NCBI GenBank assembly: GCA_030603385.1 | Contig: JAUVXW010000006.1 | Coordinates: 1-64,000 of the forward strand | DNA: 64,000 nucleotides | Origin: Promethearchaeota archaeon | Lineage (GTDB): Archaea > Asgardarchaeota > Lokiarchaeia > Sigyniarchaeales > SOKP01 | Reading direction: 5' to 3' | Part shown: positions 49,674-60,835 of the stretch, piece by piece | Layout: each line of letters starts with the position of its first letter | How positions within the stretch are numbered: the first letter of the stretch is position 1 | Translations under genes and position numbers: made by a program | Notes under the pieces: generated by a model | Database searches by the model: none | What the model was told of the DNA's origin: nothing | The model's input: the letters and a program-made list of their open reading frames with translations, nothing else

Positions 49674-52600
49674 TTAAATTATTAGTTCCCTTATTATAGC
49701 ATTAATTTGCTCAAAATCGTAATGTTTTACAGAGATTGCCCCGACTGGACAATTTGCAGCACAAGTTCCGCACCCTTTACATAAATTTGGATTGATGGAA
49801 GATTTATTTATTATTAAACTCACATCTTCAAATTCCTTCATTGTATTCGTAAGTTCTACAGCATTATAAGCACAGGCTTCCTCACAAGTTCCACATCCAA
49901 TACACATATCCTGATCCACTTCTGCTACCAAACCAGATGTTGTAATTTCTTTTGCACTTAAAAATCTACTTGCTCTTCCAGCAGCACCATTTGCTTGTGA
50001 TATTGAATCTTGAATATTTTTTGGCCACTGAGCACATCCACATAAGAAAATTCCATCTGTGGCAAAATCTAATGGTCTTAGTTTAACATGAGCCTCTAAG
50101 AAAAAACCGTTTTTGTCTAAAGGAACCTTGAGCATCTTCGCCAGGTCTTCTAAATTACCAGCTGGGATCATAGGAGTTGATAATACTATTAAATCTGTCT
50201 CAAATTTGATATAATCTTGTAAATTAGTATCGAATACTTTAATTTCATACTTTTCTGATTCGCCACTCTTATTACTAATTAATGGTGGTTCATCTAAATC
50301 ATATCTTAAGAAAATCGCATCTTTTCTTCGATCACGATAATATTCCTCAAATTCTTTCTTTGCCATTTGAAGATCTCTATAAAGAACTATTAATTCGAGG
50401 TCATTTTTCAATTCTTTTAGAACATTAATGTTTTTAATAGCAGTTCCACAACAAATATTGGAACAGTATGTAATGCCTTCTTTTTGTCTTGCGTTGACAC
50501 ATAACAGTGTGGTAATACGATTAATTTTATCAAGCCAAGACACATTTTCACTTTTCAATTTCTGTTCTAGTTCTAATTGTGTAATTACGTTGTGGTTCTT
50601 GAAAGAGTATTGAAATACATCCTTAGGTTTTAGTTCTTGACCTCCAGTTGCAACAATAATAGTACCAATTTTTAGATCGTGGATCTCATTTTCTGAATCG
50701 ATAACAGTAACATTATAATTTCCAAGATAACCCTTAACATCTTTCATTTGAGAGCTTAGGAAAAGTTGAATATTTACATTTTTCATAACCTTTTCTATGA
50801 TTTCATTTAGTAAGATTGAGGCATCTTCTTGAGTCGGATATAAAACATTTAGGTATCTGAGATTTCCACCTAAAAATTTCTCTTTTTCTACAAGATAAAC
50901 CATGAATCCTTGGTTGGCAATATTTAAAGCAGCACTCATTCCAGATACACCGCCACCAATTACCAAAGCAGTTTGAGTGATTTGCAGTTTTTCCTCTGTT
51001 TGCGGTCTTAATAACCTCGACTTTGCAACTCCCATTCTTATTAGAACCTTAGCTTTTTCGGTAGCTTTTTCTTTTTCTGTCATATGAACCCAAGAACACT
51101 GATCACGTATATTAACCATCTCAAAAAGATATTTATTTAGTCCTGCTTCTTGACATGTTTCTTGAAATAGGGATTCATGTGTTCGCGGTGTACAAGATGC
51201 TACAATAAATCTATTTAAGTTATATTCATCAATTACTTCCTTAATTCGTTGCTGAGAATCAGAACTACAAGAATAGAGGTTATCTTCACAAAAAACCACA
51301 TTAGGCAAGTTCTTTATATGTTCTATAACCTCAGGAATATCAATATATTTCCCAATATTAATCCCACAATGACAAATAAGTACACCAATTCTCGGATCAT
51401 CTGTTATTTTTACTTCTTTCTCGGGAATCTCAAATATCTTTTCTTTAACTTCTGTAAATTTGGAAGAATTTAGTAAAGTTGCTATTTGGGAAGCCACTCC
51501 ACTAGCATCAGCGACAGTCTCTGGTATATCCATTGGACCTTGACAAAATCCAGCTAAAAAGATACCCTCTCTTGAAGATAAAGATTTATTAAAATAAGTT
51601 TTTTCTTTGTAAAAGTTATATTCATCTACTTCAATATTTAAAACTTCAGCTAATTTCCTAGTTCCATTTGAAGGGACTAACGGTGTAGCCAATACTACTA
51701 AATTTGTTTTAAAATCCTTAAATTCTCCAGTTTTTAGGTCTTCATAATGAATAATTAAATCATTTGTTTCTGGATCTTCTATGATCTTATTAACTTTAGT
51801 CTGAAAATATTTTACTCCATATTCTTCTTGAGCCCTTTGAGTAAATTCATAGAAGTTTTTTCCAAATGCTCTAATATCATGTCTAAATATAAAACAACTT
51901 GAGTTTTCAGAGTGCTCCTTTGTAATAATTGCCTCTTTTGCTGTATACATACAGCATACACTCGAACAATAAGGAATTCCTTCATGTAAATCTCTTGAGC
52001 CCGCACATTGGATAAATGCTATTATTTCTGGTTCTTTCTCATCACTTGGTCGGAGAATATGACCTCCAAACGGACCGGATGCAGATAACATTCTTTCATA
52101 TTCTAAAGCATTGACTACATTCTTATAATTATAACCCCATCTTGAGGATAACGCCTCTCCAAGCATATCATAACCAGTCGCCACAACAATAGCTCCTACA
52201 TTTAATTCAATTTCTAGGGGTTTCTGCTCAAAATCTATTGCTTCAGCTTCACATGTTTTTTTACAAACTCCACAAACTCCTTTATTTAAAAATAAACACA
52301 TATCAGGATCGATTAGATATATGGGGGGGACGGCTTGAGGAAAGGGGATATAAACTGATTTTCTCTTACCTAAGTTCATGTCAAATATATTAGGAGTTTC
52401 GATCTTTGGACATTTGGTAGCACAATCCCCACAACCTTTACATTTAGTCTCATCAACATAACGAGGTTTCTTAAGAATGGTGACCTTAAAATTTCCAGGT
52501 TTTCCAGATACTCTTTGGACTTCATGATATGTCATTAACTCTATATTAGGATTTCTGAATACTTCTACCATTTTAGGTGCGAGAATACAAAGGCTACAAT

Positions 52601-52754
52601 CATTAGTAGGGAAGGTTTTATCAAGTTGAGCCATTCTACCTCCAATTGAAGGTGTTTTTTCCACTAAATATACTTTAAAACCTAATTCAGTTAAATCTAA
52701 AGAAGTTTGTATTCCTGCAATCCCCCCTCCAATAACTAATACGGAACCCTCCAT
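49674..52754 (-). CDS. hdrA: HdrA-like double-module protein (1026 aa)
   Basis: Close paralog of 45137..48232. Confidence 0.93.
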   Translation of the reverse strand: MEGSVLVIGGGIAGIQTSLDLTELGFKVYLVEKTPSIGGRMAQLDKTFPTNDCSLCILAPKMVEVFRNPNIELMTYHEVQRVSGKPGNFKVTILKKPRYVDETKCKGCGDCATKCPKIETPNIFDMNLGKRKSVYIPFPQAVPPIYLIDPDMCLFLNKGVCGVCKKTCEAEAIDFEQKPLEIELNVGAIVVATGYDMLGEALSSRWGYNYKNVVNALEYERMLSASGPFGGHILRPSDEKEPEIIAFIQCAGSRDLHEGIPYCSSVCCMYTAKEAIITKEHSENSSCFIFRHDIRAFGKNFYEFTQRAQEEYGVKYFQTKVNKIIEDPETNDLIIHYEDLKTGEFKDFKTNLVVLATPLVPSNGTRKLAEVLNIEVDEYNFYKEKTYFNKSLSSREGIFLAGFCQGPMDIPETVADASGVASQIATLLNSSKFTEVKEKIFEIPEKEVKITDDPRIGVLICHCGINIGKYIDIPEVIEHIKNLPNVVFCEDNLYSCSSDSQQRIKEVIDEYNLNRFIVASCTPRTHESLFQETCQEAGLNKYLFEMVNIRDQCSWVHMTEKEKATEKAKVLIRMGVAKSRLLRPQTEEKLQITQTALVIGGGVSGMSAALNIANQGFMVYLVEKEKFLGGNLRYLNVLYPTQEDASILLNEIIEKVMKNVNIQLFLSSQMKDVKGYLGNYNVTVIDSENEIHDLKIGTIIVATGGQELKPKDVFQYSFKNHNVITQLELEQKLKSENVSWLDKINRITTLLCVNARQKEGITYCSNICCGTAIKNINVLKELKNDLELIVLYRDLQMAKKEFEEYYRDRRKDAIFLRYDLDEPPLISNKSGESEKYEIKVFDTNLQDYIKFETDLIVLSTPMIPAGNLEDLAKMLKVPLDKNGFFLEAHVKLRPLDFATDGIFLCGCAQWPKNIQDSISQANGAAGRASRFLSAKEITTSGLVAEVDQDMCIGCGTCEEACAYNAVELTNTMKEFEDVSLIINKSSINPNLCKGCGTCAANCPVGAISVKHYDFEQINAIIRELII

Positions 52755-53480
52755 TATTTAACACTTCATAAATATATTTTCAAATCTTTTTCAACTGAAT
52801 TAAAAAAAAAGAAATTTAATTATATAAACATTATTATGTAAAATTATCAGTTTTCGACATAAATCACTTTGAAATGATCGAGTCCAATTATGAAATCCGT
52901 TTTATTTATTGAAATCATGCAATCAGATTATGAAATACTGCTCATTCTCGACATTATGGATGATTAGGGACAAATTTGACTTTTTCAATTATCAATACCG
53001 TACATTATGATCAATAGAGAAAATGATACTCATTGAGAATAACCTTTCTGAACACGAAACCTGAGATAATGATCCACCTCAGACAATTTTATTTTTCTCA
53101 GGATAATTACCACAAATTTATACAAAAATCTCAACTAAATTTCTTTTAAGACTCTTTTTTTCGTTTACAAAAGTTTCTTTTACTTGAATTTAAATTCGAG
53201 TGATTTTTTATAAATTTATTGTTTTATAGTTAATTTAAACAGCATTATTGATTCTGGTTTCAATTTGCTACTATATATCCATTAAAAGTTTAAGTTTGAA
53301 AATTTGTCAATCAGCAAATTTTGCTTTTTCATAATTTTTAGTAGTAAAGGTCAGACTTTTTTTCACTAAATTTTCATTGAAATCAGACTCTGAATTTACC
53401 ATTTCATACATATCTTTAGAGATGGATAAAACTATATAATTTAGAGTTAATAAGAAAAAAATTTGTAATTTTTTTAATCA

Positions 53481-53912
53481 TTAAATTGCGAGTAATGGGC
53501 CTAGTTTTTTAATTTGATTAGTAAATTCAGTGATAACTTCAGCAAATCGTTTACCTTCAGAGGCACTTACCCATTCAAGTCTAAATCTCTTATCAAGGTT
53601 AAATAATTTTAGAGTTTCTCGAAAACGTTCAAATCTTTCTTTTGCAAATTCATTTCCTTTTAGATAATGACAATCACCAATATGACATCCTGTCACAATA
53701 ACTCCATCAATACCGTCTTTAAATGCCTCTAAAATGAAAGCTGGGTCTACTCTGCCAGAACACATCACTCTTACTATTTTTATGGTTGGGGGATATTGAA
53801 AACGTGATACTCCAGCTAAATCTGCTCCGGCATAACTACACCAATTACAGCAAAAACATAAAATGTTGGGGGTAAATTCTACATTTTTTCCTTTTTTTTC
53901 TTGACTTATCAA
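53481..53912 (-). CDS. mvhD: MvhD-like subunit
   Basis: [43 protein letters not shown]. Confidence 0.93.
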   Translation of the reverse strand: MISQEKKGKNVEFTPNILCFCCNWCSYAGADLAGVSRFQYPPTIKIVRVMCSGRVDPAFILEAFKDGIDGVIVTGCHIGDCHYLKGNEFAKERFERFRETLKLFNLDKRFRLEWVSASEGKRFAEVITEFTNQIKKLGPLLAI

Positions 53913-53947
53913 TATTCCTCAGTTTTTTCATTTATTATAATTTAATA

Positions 53948-56900
53948 TTAGGCTAAAAGTGCAGTAATCATGGCATTTATTTGCTCAAAGCCAAAATGTT
54001 TAATAACAATTGTAGAATTTGGGCATTGTGCTCCACATGTTCCACATCCTTTACATAATGCAGGGTTGACATGAGATTTTTTTATCGTAATTGTGCAATC
54101 TTCGAACACTTTTAGTTGCTCTATTAATTCTATAGCGTTAAATTGACAAACTTCAACACAATTTCCACATCCAATGCAATTTTCTTCTATTACAGTTGCA
54201 ACAAGGCCAGAGGTAACAATACTTTTAGCACTTAAAACCTTAACCGCTTGAGCTGCAGCTCCGTTAGCTTGGGCAACAGATTCTCTAATATTTTTAGGTG
54301 AGTGCGCACATCCACATAAAAATATACCATCGGTTGCAAAGTCAATCGGTCTTAATTTCACATGAGCTTCTAGAAAGAATTTATCCTCATTAAGTGGAAC
54401 TTTTAGCATTTTTGCTAGGTCTTCATTTTCTTTTATAGGTGCTACGAGTCCTGTACTTAAAACGATTAACTCTGGATTTATTTCCAATTTTCCTATATCA
54501 AGTCTTTCAACTAAAATACTTAATTTTTTATTTTTTATTTTTAATTCTGGGGGCTTATCTTCATCAAATCTAATGAAAACAACTTTTTTTTCTCTTGCTA
54601 AATTGTAATATTTTTCCTTGAATCCATATGTTCTAATATCGCGATATAAAATCATTATTTCTAGATTTGGATTGATTTCTTTTGCTTTTAATGCATTTTT
54701 TATGGCTTCAGAGCAACATATTCGACTGCAGTATGGATGCTCTTCATTTCTAGAGCCAATACATTGTATCATTACTATTGAATTTAATTTTTTAACATCA
54801 TCAGTGGTAAAAAGAATTTTTTCAAAGTCAGATTGAGATATAATTCTATGATCTTGCCCAAATTTGTATTCGTTTGGTTGATATTCTTTTGCACCCGTAG
54901 CCACAATAATAATTCCATGTTCTAGATCAATACTTTTATTATTTTTTCCATAAAATATATTTGTGGTGAAATTACCTATGTACCCAGATATTGAATTAAT
55001 TTGGGCTTTTGTAAATACTCGAATTAGCTGATTGTTTTCAACTTCTTGTATTAGATTTGTAAGAAATTCCTGAATATCGTCATTTTCAAGGGTTTGAAAA
55101 ATATTTTTTGCAAATCCTCCTAGTGAATCTTCCTTTTCAATTAAGAATACTTCAAAACCTTGAGAAGCCAAATTTAAAGCCGTAGACATTCCAGATACGC
55201 CCCCACCTATAATTAAACCTTTATCGATTACATCAATTTCTTGTTCTTGTAAGGGAATTAACTGTGCAGCTTTAGCTACTGACATCCTTAGTAAGTCTTT
55301 TGCTTTCGCTGTTGCCTTTTCAGCTTCATGCATATGAACCCAAGAACATTGATCTCGGATATTGACCATCTCAAAAAGATATTTGTTCAATCCTACCTCC
55401 TGTATTGTTGCTTGAAATAAGGGTTCGTGAGTTCTTGGAGTACATGAGGCAACTATGACTCTATTAAGTTGATTTTCTCTTATTTTTTCTTTAATATTCG
55501 TTTGAGTATCAGCAGAGCAAGTGTATAGATTATGTTCAGCATATACTACATTTGGTAATGTTTTTACGTATTCAACAATCTCAGGAACGTTAACAACGCC
55601 ACCTATATTAATCCCGCAATGGCATATAAAGATCCCTATTTTTGGTGGTTGATCACTTACATCAATTTCTTCGGGTAGTTCCTTCTTTGAGATTAATGTA
55701 TTTCTTGCATCTGACAGAAGAACATTAACACATCCTGCAGCAGCACTTGCTTCGATAACGGTTTCTGGAATATCTTTGGGCGAAGCAAACATCCCACATA
55801 CATAGATTCCAGGTTTTGATGTTTCTACAGGATTAAAACTTTTAGTTTTACAGAAACCATATTCATTTAACTCTATATTTAACTTCTGGGCTAATTCCAT
55901 AGAACTCTTATTAGGCTGTGCTCCTACGGCAAGAACAACTAAATTAAATATTTCTTCAATAATTTCTCCTGCATCTGTCTCATATCTAATCTTTAAATCT
56001 TTTGAATCTGGAATTTCACTAATAGAGGAAATCCTTCTTCTAATGTATCGTATACCATGTTCATGCTTAGCTCGCTCGATATATTTATCAAAATCTTTAC
56101 CATATGCTCGTATATCCATTGTAAAGATCGTGGGTTCTATAAAATTCACATGTTCTTTTGCAATTACCGCTTCTTTTGTGGTATACATACAACATACTGA
56201 AGAGCAATATTCCGCATTAATCCTTTTATCTCTGGATCCAACACATTGTAGGAACGCTATTTTTTTCGGAATAATTCCATCAGAAGGACGGAGTATTAAA
56301 CCCGAGTGAGGACCACTAGCGCTTAATGTACGTTCAAATTCAGTACTCGTTATAACATTCAAAAATTTATCATAGCCAAGATTTGTTAAAGGACTGGGTT
56401 CAAATTCATCAAAACCAATTGCTACAATTACTGCTCCTATATTAAGGTTAATTCTTCTATCTTTAAGTTCATAATCTATAGCATTAGCTTTACAAATTTC
56501 TTTACAAACTTCACATCCTATACATTTCTCTTTATCTATTGAGAAAACTAATGGAACTGCTTGTGGAAATTTTACAGATATTGCTGCTTTTTTTGATAAT
56601 CCTTCATTGAAAAAATCAATAGCTTCAATAGGGCATTTTTGCGCACACACACCACAGCCAGTACATTTGTCTTGATCCAGATATAATGATTTTTGGACGA
56701 TATCCACATTAAAATTTCCTGGTTTTCCTTCGATTTTCTCGATAGATGAATTTATTAATATATCTATGTTTTCATGACGACCAGTAAGCACTAATTTTGG
56801 AGCAAGGATGCATATAGCACAATCATTAGTAGGAAAAGTTTTATCTAACTGAGACATAACTCCACCGATACTCATCGTTGATTCTACTATATATACTTTA

Positions 56901-56983
56901 TACCCTGAATCTGCTAAATCAATGGAAGCTTGAATACCTGCTATACCTCCACCAACAACCAGTACAGCACCAACTTTTTCCAT
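53948..56983 (-). CDS. hdrA: HdrA-like double-module protein, divergent paralog (1011 aa)
   Basis: VLVVGGGIAGIQ, CTGCGVCAQKCP, CIGCEVCKEIC, CHCGINIGGVV, C-terminal two ferredoxin motifs. Confidence 0.93.
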   Translation of the reverse strand: MEKVGAVLVVGGGIAGIQASIDLADSGYKVYIVESTMSIGGVMSQLDKTFPTNDCAICILAPKLVLTGRHENIDILINSSIEKIEGKPGNFNVDIVQKSLYLDQDKCTGCGVCAQKCPIEAIDFFNEGLSKKAAISVKFPQAVPLVFSIDKEKCIGCEVCKEICKANAIDYELKDRRINLNIGAVIVAIGFDEFEPSPLTNLGYDKFLNVITSTEFERTLSASGPHSGLILRPSDGIIPKKIAFLQCVGSRDKRINAEYCSSVCCMYTTKEAVIAKEHVNFIEPTIFTMDIRAYGKDFDKYIERAKHEHGIRYIRRRISSISEIPDSKDLKIRYETDAGEIIEEIFNLVVLAVGAQPNKSSMELAQKLNIELNEYGFCKTKSFNPVETSKPGIYVCGMFASPKDIPETVIEASAAAGCVNVLLSDARNTLISKKELPEEIDVSDQPPKIGIFICHCGINIGGVVNVPEIVEYVKTLPNVVYAEHNLYTCSADTQTNIKEKIRENQLNRVIVASCTPRTHEPLFQATIQEVGLNKYLFEMVNIRDQCSWVHMHEAEKATAKAKDLLRMSVAKAAQLIPLQEQEIDVIDKGLIIGGGVSGMSTALNLASQGFEVFLIEKEDSLGGFAKNIFQTLENDDIQEFLTNLIQEVENNQLIRVFTKAQINSISGYIGNFTTNIFYGKNNKSIDLEHGIIIVATGAKEYQPNEYKFGQDHRIISQSDFEKILFTTDDVKKLNSIVMIQCIGSRNEEHPYCSRICCSEAIKNALKAKEINPNLEIMILYRDIRTYGFKEKYYNLAREKKVVFIRFDEDKPPELKIKNKKLSILVERLDIGKLEINPELIVLSTGLVAPIKENEDLAKMLKVPLNEDKFFLEAHVKLRPIDFATDGIFLCGCAHSPKNIRESVAQANGAAAQAVKVLSAKSIVTSGLVATVIEENCIGCGNCVEVCQFNAIELIEQLKVFEDCTITIKKSHVNPALCKGCGTCGAQCPNSTIVIKHFGFEQINAMITALLA

Positions 56984-57756
56984 TATTTACCCTCCTTAAT
57001 TGATATGAATGTAGGTATTTCTTCATTAACCTCGTGTAAATCGACTAATCCTTTTTGTCTTAAAGAGACTATATGACTCAACACATTATTTGGGGCAATT
57101 TGAACTTCTTTAGAGATTTCTGGCACTGATTTACCATTTTGAGAAATTATTTGTAATATTTTATGACGTTCAAATTCATTATGGATCGCATCATCAAGAA
57201 TTTGTTCAAATTTCTCTAATGTAATTGTCTCGTTATATGCATTACCTTCATTAATAATTTTTCTTTCTCTACCAACTAGAATTCTAAGTCTTGAATCTTT
57301 CAATACAGATTTTATCGCATCAAAATCGAAACTTAATTTATTTTTTAATTTTTTGTTCTTAATTGGATTTGGACCTAAATTTTTAATATGCTCATTAAAT
57401 TCATTAACTATTTGAGCGAATCTATTTCCTTCAGCAGCAGAAACCCAATCTAAACGTAAACGTTCAGAAAACCCAATTATCTCCAATAATTTACTCAACA
57501 TCTTCATTTTTATCTCTGCTTCAAAATTACCGCTTATATAATGGCAATCTCCTGGATGGCATCCTAAAATAAGCACGCCATCAATATTTCTTGAAAGTGC
57601 TTCAGCAATAAATATAGGATCAACTCTTCCACTACACATTACTCTTACTATTCTAATATTAGGAGAATACTGAATTCGACTTACACCAGCAAGATCAGCT
57701 CCAGCATAAGAGCACCAATTACATAAAAATCCTAAAATTTTTGGATTAAAATTCAT
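56983..57756 (-). CDS. mvhD: MvhD-like subunit with C-terminal winged-helix extension
   Basis: [19 protein letters not shown]...GCHPGDCHY followed by ERHKILQIISQNGKSVPEISKEVQIAPNNVLSHIVSLRQKGLVDLHEVN. Confidence 0.9.
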   Translation of the reverse strand: MNFNPKILGFLCNWCSYAGADLAGVSRIQYSPNIRIVRVMCSGRVDPIFIAEALSRNIDGVLILGCHPGDCHYISGNFEAEIKMKMLSKLLEIIGFSERLRLDWVSAAEGNRFAQIVNEFNEHIKNLGPNPIKNKKLKNKLSFDFDAIKSVLKDSRLRILVGRERKIINEGNAYNETITLEKFEQILDDAIHNEFERHKILQIISQNGKSVPEISKEVQIAPNNVLSHIVSLRQKGLVDLHEVNEEIPTFISIKEGK

Positions 57757-57761
57757 TTCAG

Positions 57762-60700
57762 TTAATCTCCTCCATATACAATAATTTCTGATAAGATTTG
57801 GTTGTCTGTGAAGTGATGTATAGTTATTGCATTTTCAGGACAACTGGCACCACATACTCCACATCCTTTACACATAAGTTTGTTAACAACCGCTATTTCT
57901 TGTTCATTCTTCGATATCGCATTATATGGGCAAAGTTTCGTACAAACACCACATCCGATACACATTTCATCATCCACTTCTGCCACTAAACCCGATGCAA
58001 CAATATCTTCTGAACTTAAAAATCTGCTTGCTCTTCCTGCTGCTCCATTTGCCTGAGTAATTGATTCTTGAATATGTTTTGGCCAATGGGCACATCCACA
58101 TAAAAATATTCCCTCCGTAGCAAAATCTACGGGTCTTAATTTAACATGGGCTTCTAAGAAAAAACCTTGACTATCTAAGGGCACTTTGAGCATTTTTGCT
58201 AATTCTTCTGAATTTTCTGGAGGACTCATGGGAGGAGATAAGACGATTAGATCTGTTTCAAAATTGATAATATCTTGTAAATTAGTATCAAATACTTTTA
58301 TTCCATATTTTTCAGGTTTATTGCTTATTTTTTTAATTTCTGGCGGATTCTCTAAATCATATCTCAGAAGAATTGCATCTTTTCTTCTGTCAAAGAAATA
58401 TTCTTCAAATTCTTTTTTAGCCATTTGAAAATCTCGATAAAGAACAATCATTTCGAGATCCGGCTTTAATTCTTTAAGGATATTCAAATTTTTAATAGAT
58501 ATTGCACAACAAACATTTGAACAGTATGTAATTCCTTCTTTTTCTCTCGCATTAGCACACAAGATAGTCGTTATACGTTTGATCTTATCAAGCCATGATT
58601 TATCTTCAGCTTTTAATTTCCTTTCTAATTCTAATTGGGTAATCACATTTTGATTTTTATTATCATATTGAGGATATCCAATAGGTTTTAATTCTCGACC
58701 TCCAGTAGCAACTATAATAACACCAACTTTGTGTTCGCTAATTTCATGTTTGGAGTCAATAATGGACACGTCATAATTACCAATATATCCTTTAACATCG
58801 TTTACTTTAGATTCCAACCAAACTTGAATCTTTTTATTTTTTGTAATATCTTCTTTTATATTCCTTAAAAATGTTGAAGAATCTTCTTGAGTGGGATATA
58901 AGAGATATAAATCATTCAAAATTCCCCCTAGCATCTTCGCTTTTTCTACGAGATAAACAGTAAATCCTTGATTAGCGATGGTTAATGCAGCAGTCATTCC
59001 AGATATTCCACCACCTATTATTAATGCTTTTTGTGTTACTGATAGTGTTTGTTCTTCTTGGGGCTTTAATAATCTGGATTTAGCAACAGCCATTTCAATT
59101 AGATCTTTTGCTTTTTGCGTAGCTTCTTCATGTTGTTCCATGTGGACCCAAGAACACTGGTCCCTGATGTTAGCCATCTGAAACAAGTATTTATTCATTC
59201 CTGCTTCTTGACATGTCTCTTGAAATAATGATTCATGAGTTCGCGGCGTACACGATGCTACAATAAACCTATTTAAATTAAATTCATCTATCACTTCTTT
59301 AATTCGTTCTTGAGAATCGGAACTGCATGAATACAAATTGTCTTCACAATAAACCACATTAGGCAAGTTCTTTATATGTTCTATAACCCCAGGAATATCA
59401 ATATATTTCCCAATGTTAATCCCACAATGACAAATAAGTACGCCAATTCTAGGGTCGTCTGTTAATTTAACTTCTTTTTCTGGTACTTCTATTATTTTTT
59501 CTTTAGTTTCAGTAAATTTAACAGAACTAAGTAGGACCGCTACTTGTGAAGCCACTCCACTGGCATCAGCTACAGTTTCAGGTATATCCATAGGACCTTG
59601 GCAAAATCCCGCTAAAAATATACCTTTTTTCGAGGATATTGATTTAGTAAAATGCGATTTCTCCTTAAAAAAATTATAGTCATCAAGTTCGATATCTAAA
59701 ATCTTAGCTAATTCTTCTGTTCCAATAGAGGGAATCAAAGGTGTTGCCAAGACGACTAAGTTTGCTCGAAAATCATTAAGTAATCCTGATTGTAAATCTT
59801 CATAATGAATAATCAAATCATTAGTTTCAGGATCTTCCTTAATTTTACTAATTTTCGTATGAAAATAATTTACCCCATACTCACTTTGAGCTCTCTGTGT
59901 GAATTCGTAGAAATTCTTTCCATAAGCTCTAATATCATGTCTAAAAACATAACATTGTGAATGATCAGAATGTTCCTTAGTGATTATGGCTTCCTTACTC
60001 GTATACATGCAACATACGCTAGAACAATAGGGAATTCTTTCGTGCAAGTCTCTTGATCCCGCACATTGAATAAATGCTACTATTTCTGGTTCATTCTTGT
60101 CACTCGGACGTAAAACTTGCCCACCAAAAGGTCCAGAAGCAGATAAAATTCTTTCATACTCCAAGGCAGTCACTACATTATCGTAATTAATACCCCATCT
60201 TGATGATAAACCATCTCTGGCCATATCAAAGCCAGTAGCAACCACTATCGCTCCGACTTTTATTTGAATTTCTTCAGGTTTTTGTGTGAAATCTATAGCT
60301 TCTGCTTCACAAACTTTTTCACAGACACCACATACATCCCTTGTTAGTTTTAAACACATATCAGGATCAATCAAATAAATTGGCGGAACTGCTTGAGGAA
60401 ATGGGATATATATAGATTTTCTTTTTCCTAGATCCATATCAAATATATTTGGGGCTTCGATCTTTGGACATTTAGTGGTACAGTCTCCACATCCTTTGCA
60501 TTTAGTCTCATCAACAAAACGAGGCTTCTTAAGAACGGTAACCTTAAAGTTTCCGGAGTCTCCAGTAATATCTTTAACTTCATGATAAGTCATTAACTCG
60601 ATGTTAGGATTTCTGAATACTTCAACCATTTTGGGTGCCAAGATGCATAAACTACAATCTAAAGTAGGAAATGTTTTATCGAGTTGAGCCATTCTACCTC

Positions 60701-60812
60701 CAATAGAGGGAGTTTTTTCCACTAGATAAACTTTAAATCCAATTTCCGTTAAATCTAAAGATGCCTGGATTCCAGCAATACCTCCTCCAATTACTAACAC
60801 AGATCCTTCCAT
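57762..60812 (-). CDS. hdrA: HdrA-like double-module protein (1016 aa)
   Basis: Close paralog of 45137 and 49674 ORFs. Confidence 0.93.
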   Translation of the reverse strand: MEGSVLVIGGGIAGIQASLDLTEIGFKVYLVEKTPSIGGRMAQLDKTFPTLDCSLCILAPKMVEVFRNPNIELMTYHEVKDITGDSGNFKVTVLKKPRFVDETKCKGCGDCTTKCPKIEAPNIFDMDLGKRKSIYIPFPQAVPPIYLIDPDMCLKLTRDVCGVCEKVCEAEAIDFTQKPEEIQIKVGAIVVATGFDMARDGLSSRWGINYDNVVTALEYERILSASGPFGGQVLRPSDKNEPEIVAFIQCAGSRDLHERIPYCSSVCCMYTSKEAIITKEHSDHSQCYVFRHDIRAYGKNFYEFTQRAQSEYGVNYFHTKISKIKEDPETNDLIIHYEDLQSGLLNDFRANLVVLATPLIPSIGTEELAKILDIELDDYNFFKEKSHFTKSISSKKGIFLAGFCQGPMDIPETVADASGVASQVAVLLSSVKFTETKEKIIEVPEKEVKLTDDPRIGVLICHCGINIGKYIDIPGVIEHIKNLPNVVYCEDNLYSCSSDSQERIKEVIDEFNLNRFIVASCTPRTHESLFQETCQEAGMNKYLFQMANIRDQCSWVHMEQHEEATQKAKDLIEMAVAKSRLLKPQEEQTLSVTQKALIIGGGISGMTAALTIANQGFTVYLVEKAKMLGGILNDLYLLYPTQEDSSTFLRNIKEDITKNKKIQVWLESKVNDVKGYIGNYDVSIIDSKHEISEHKVGVIIVATGGRELKPIGYPQYDNKNQNVITQLELERKLKAEDKSWLDKIKRITTILCANAREKEGITYCSNVCCAISIKNLNILKELKPDLEMIVLYRDFQMAKKEFEEYFFDRRKDAILLRYDLENPPEIKKISNKPEKYGIKVFDTNLQDIINFETDLIVLSPPMSPPENSEELAKMLKVPLDSQGFFLEAHVKLRPVDFATEGIFLCGCAHWPKHIQESITQANGAAGRASRFLSSEDIVASGLVAEVDDEMCIGCGVCTKLCPYNAISKNEQEIAVVNKLMCKGCGVCGASCPENAITIHHFTDNQILSEIIVYGGD

Positions 60813-60835
60813 TATAATATGATCTCCTCAATTTT

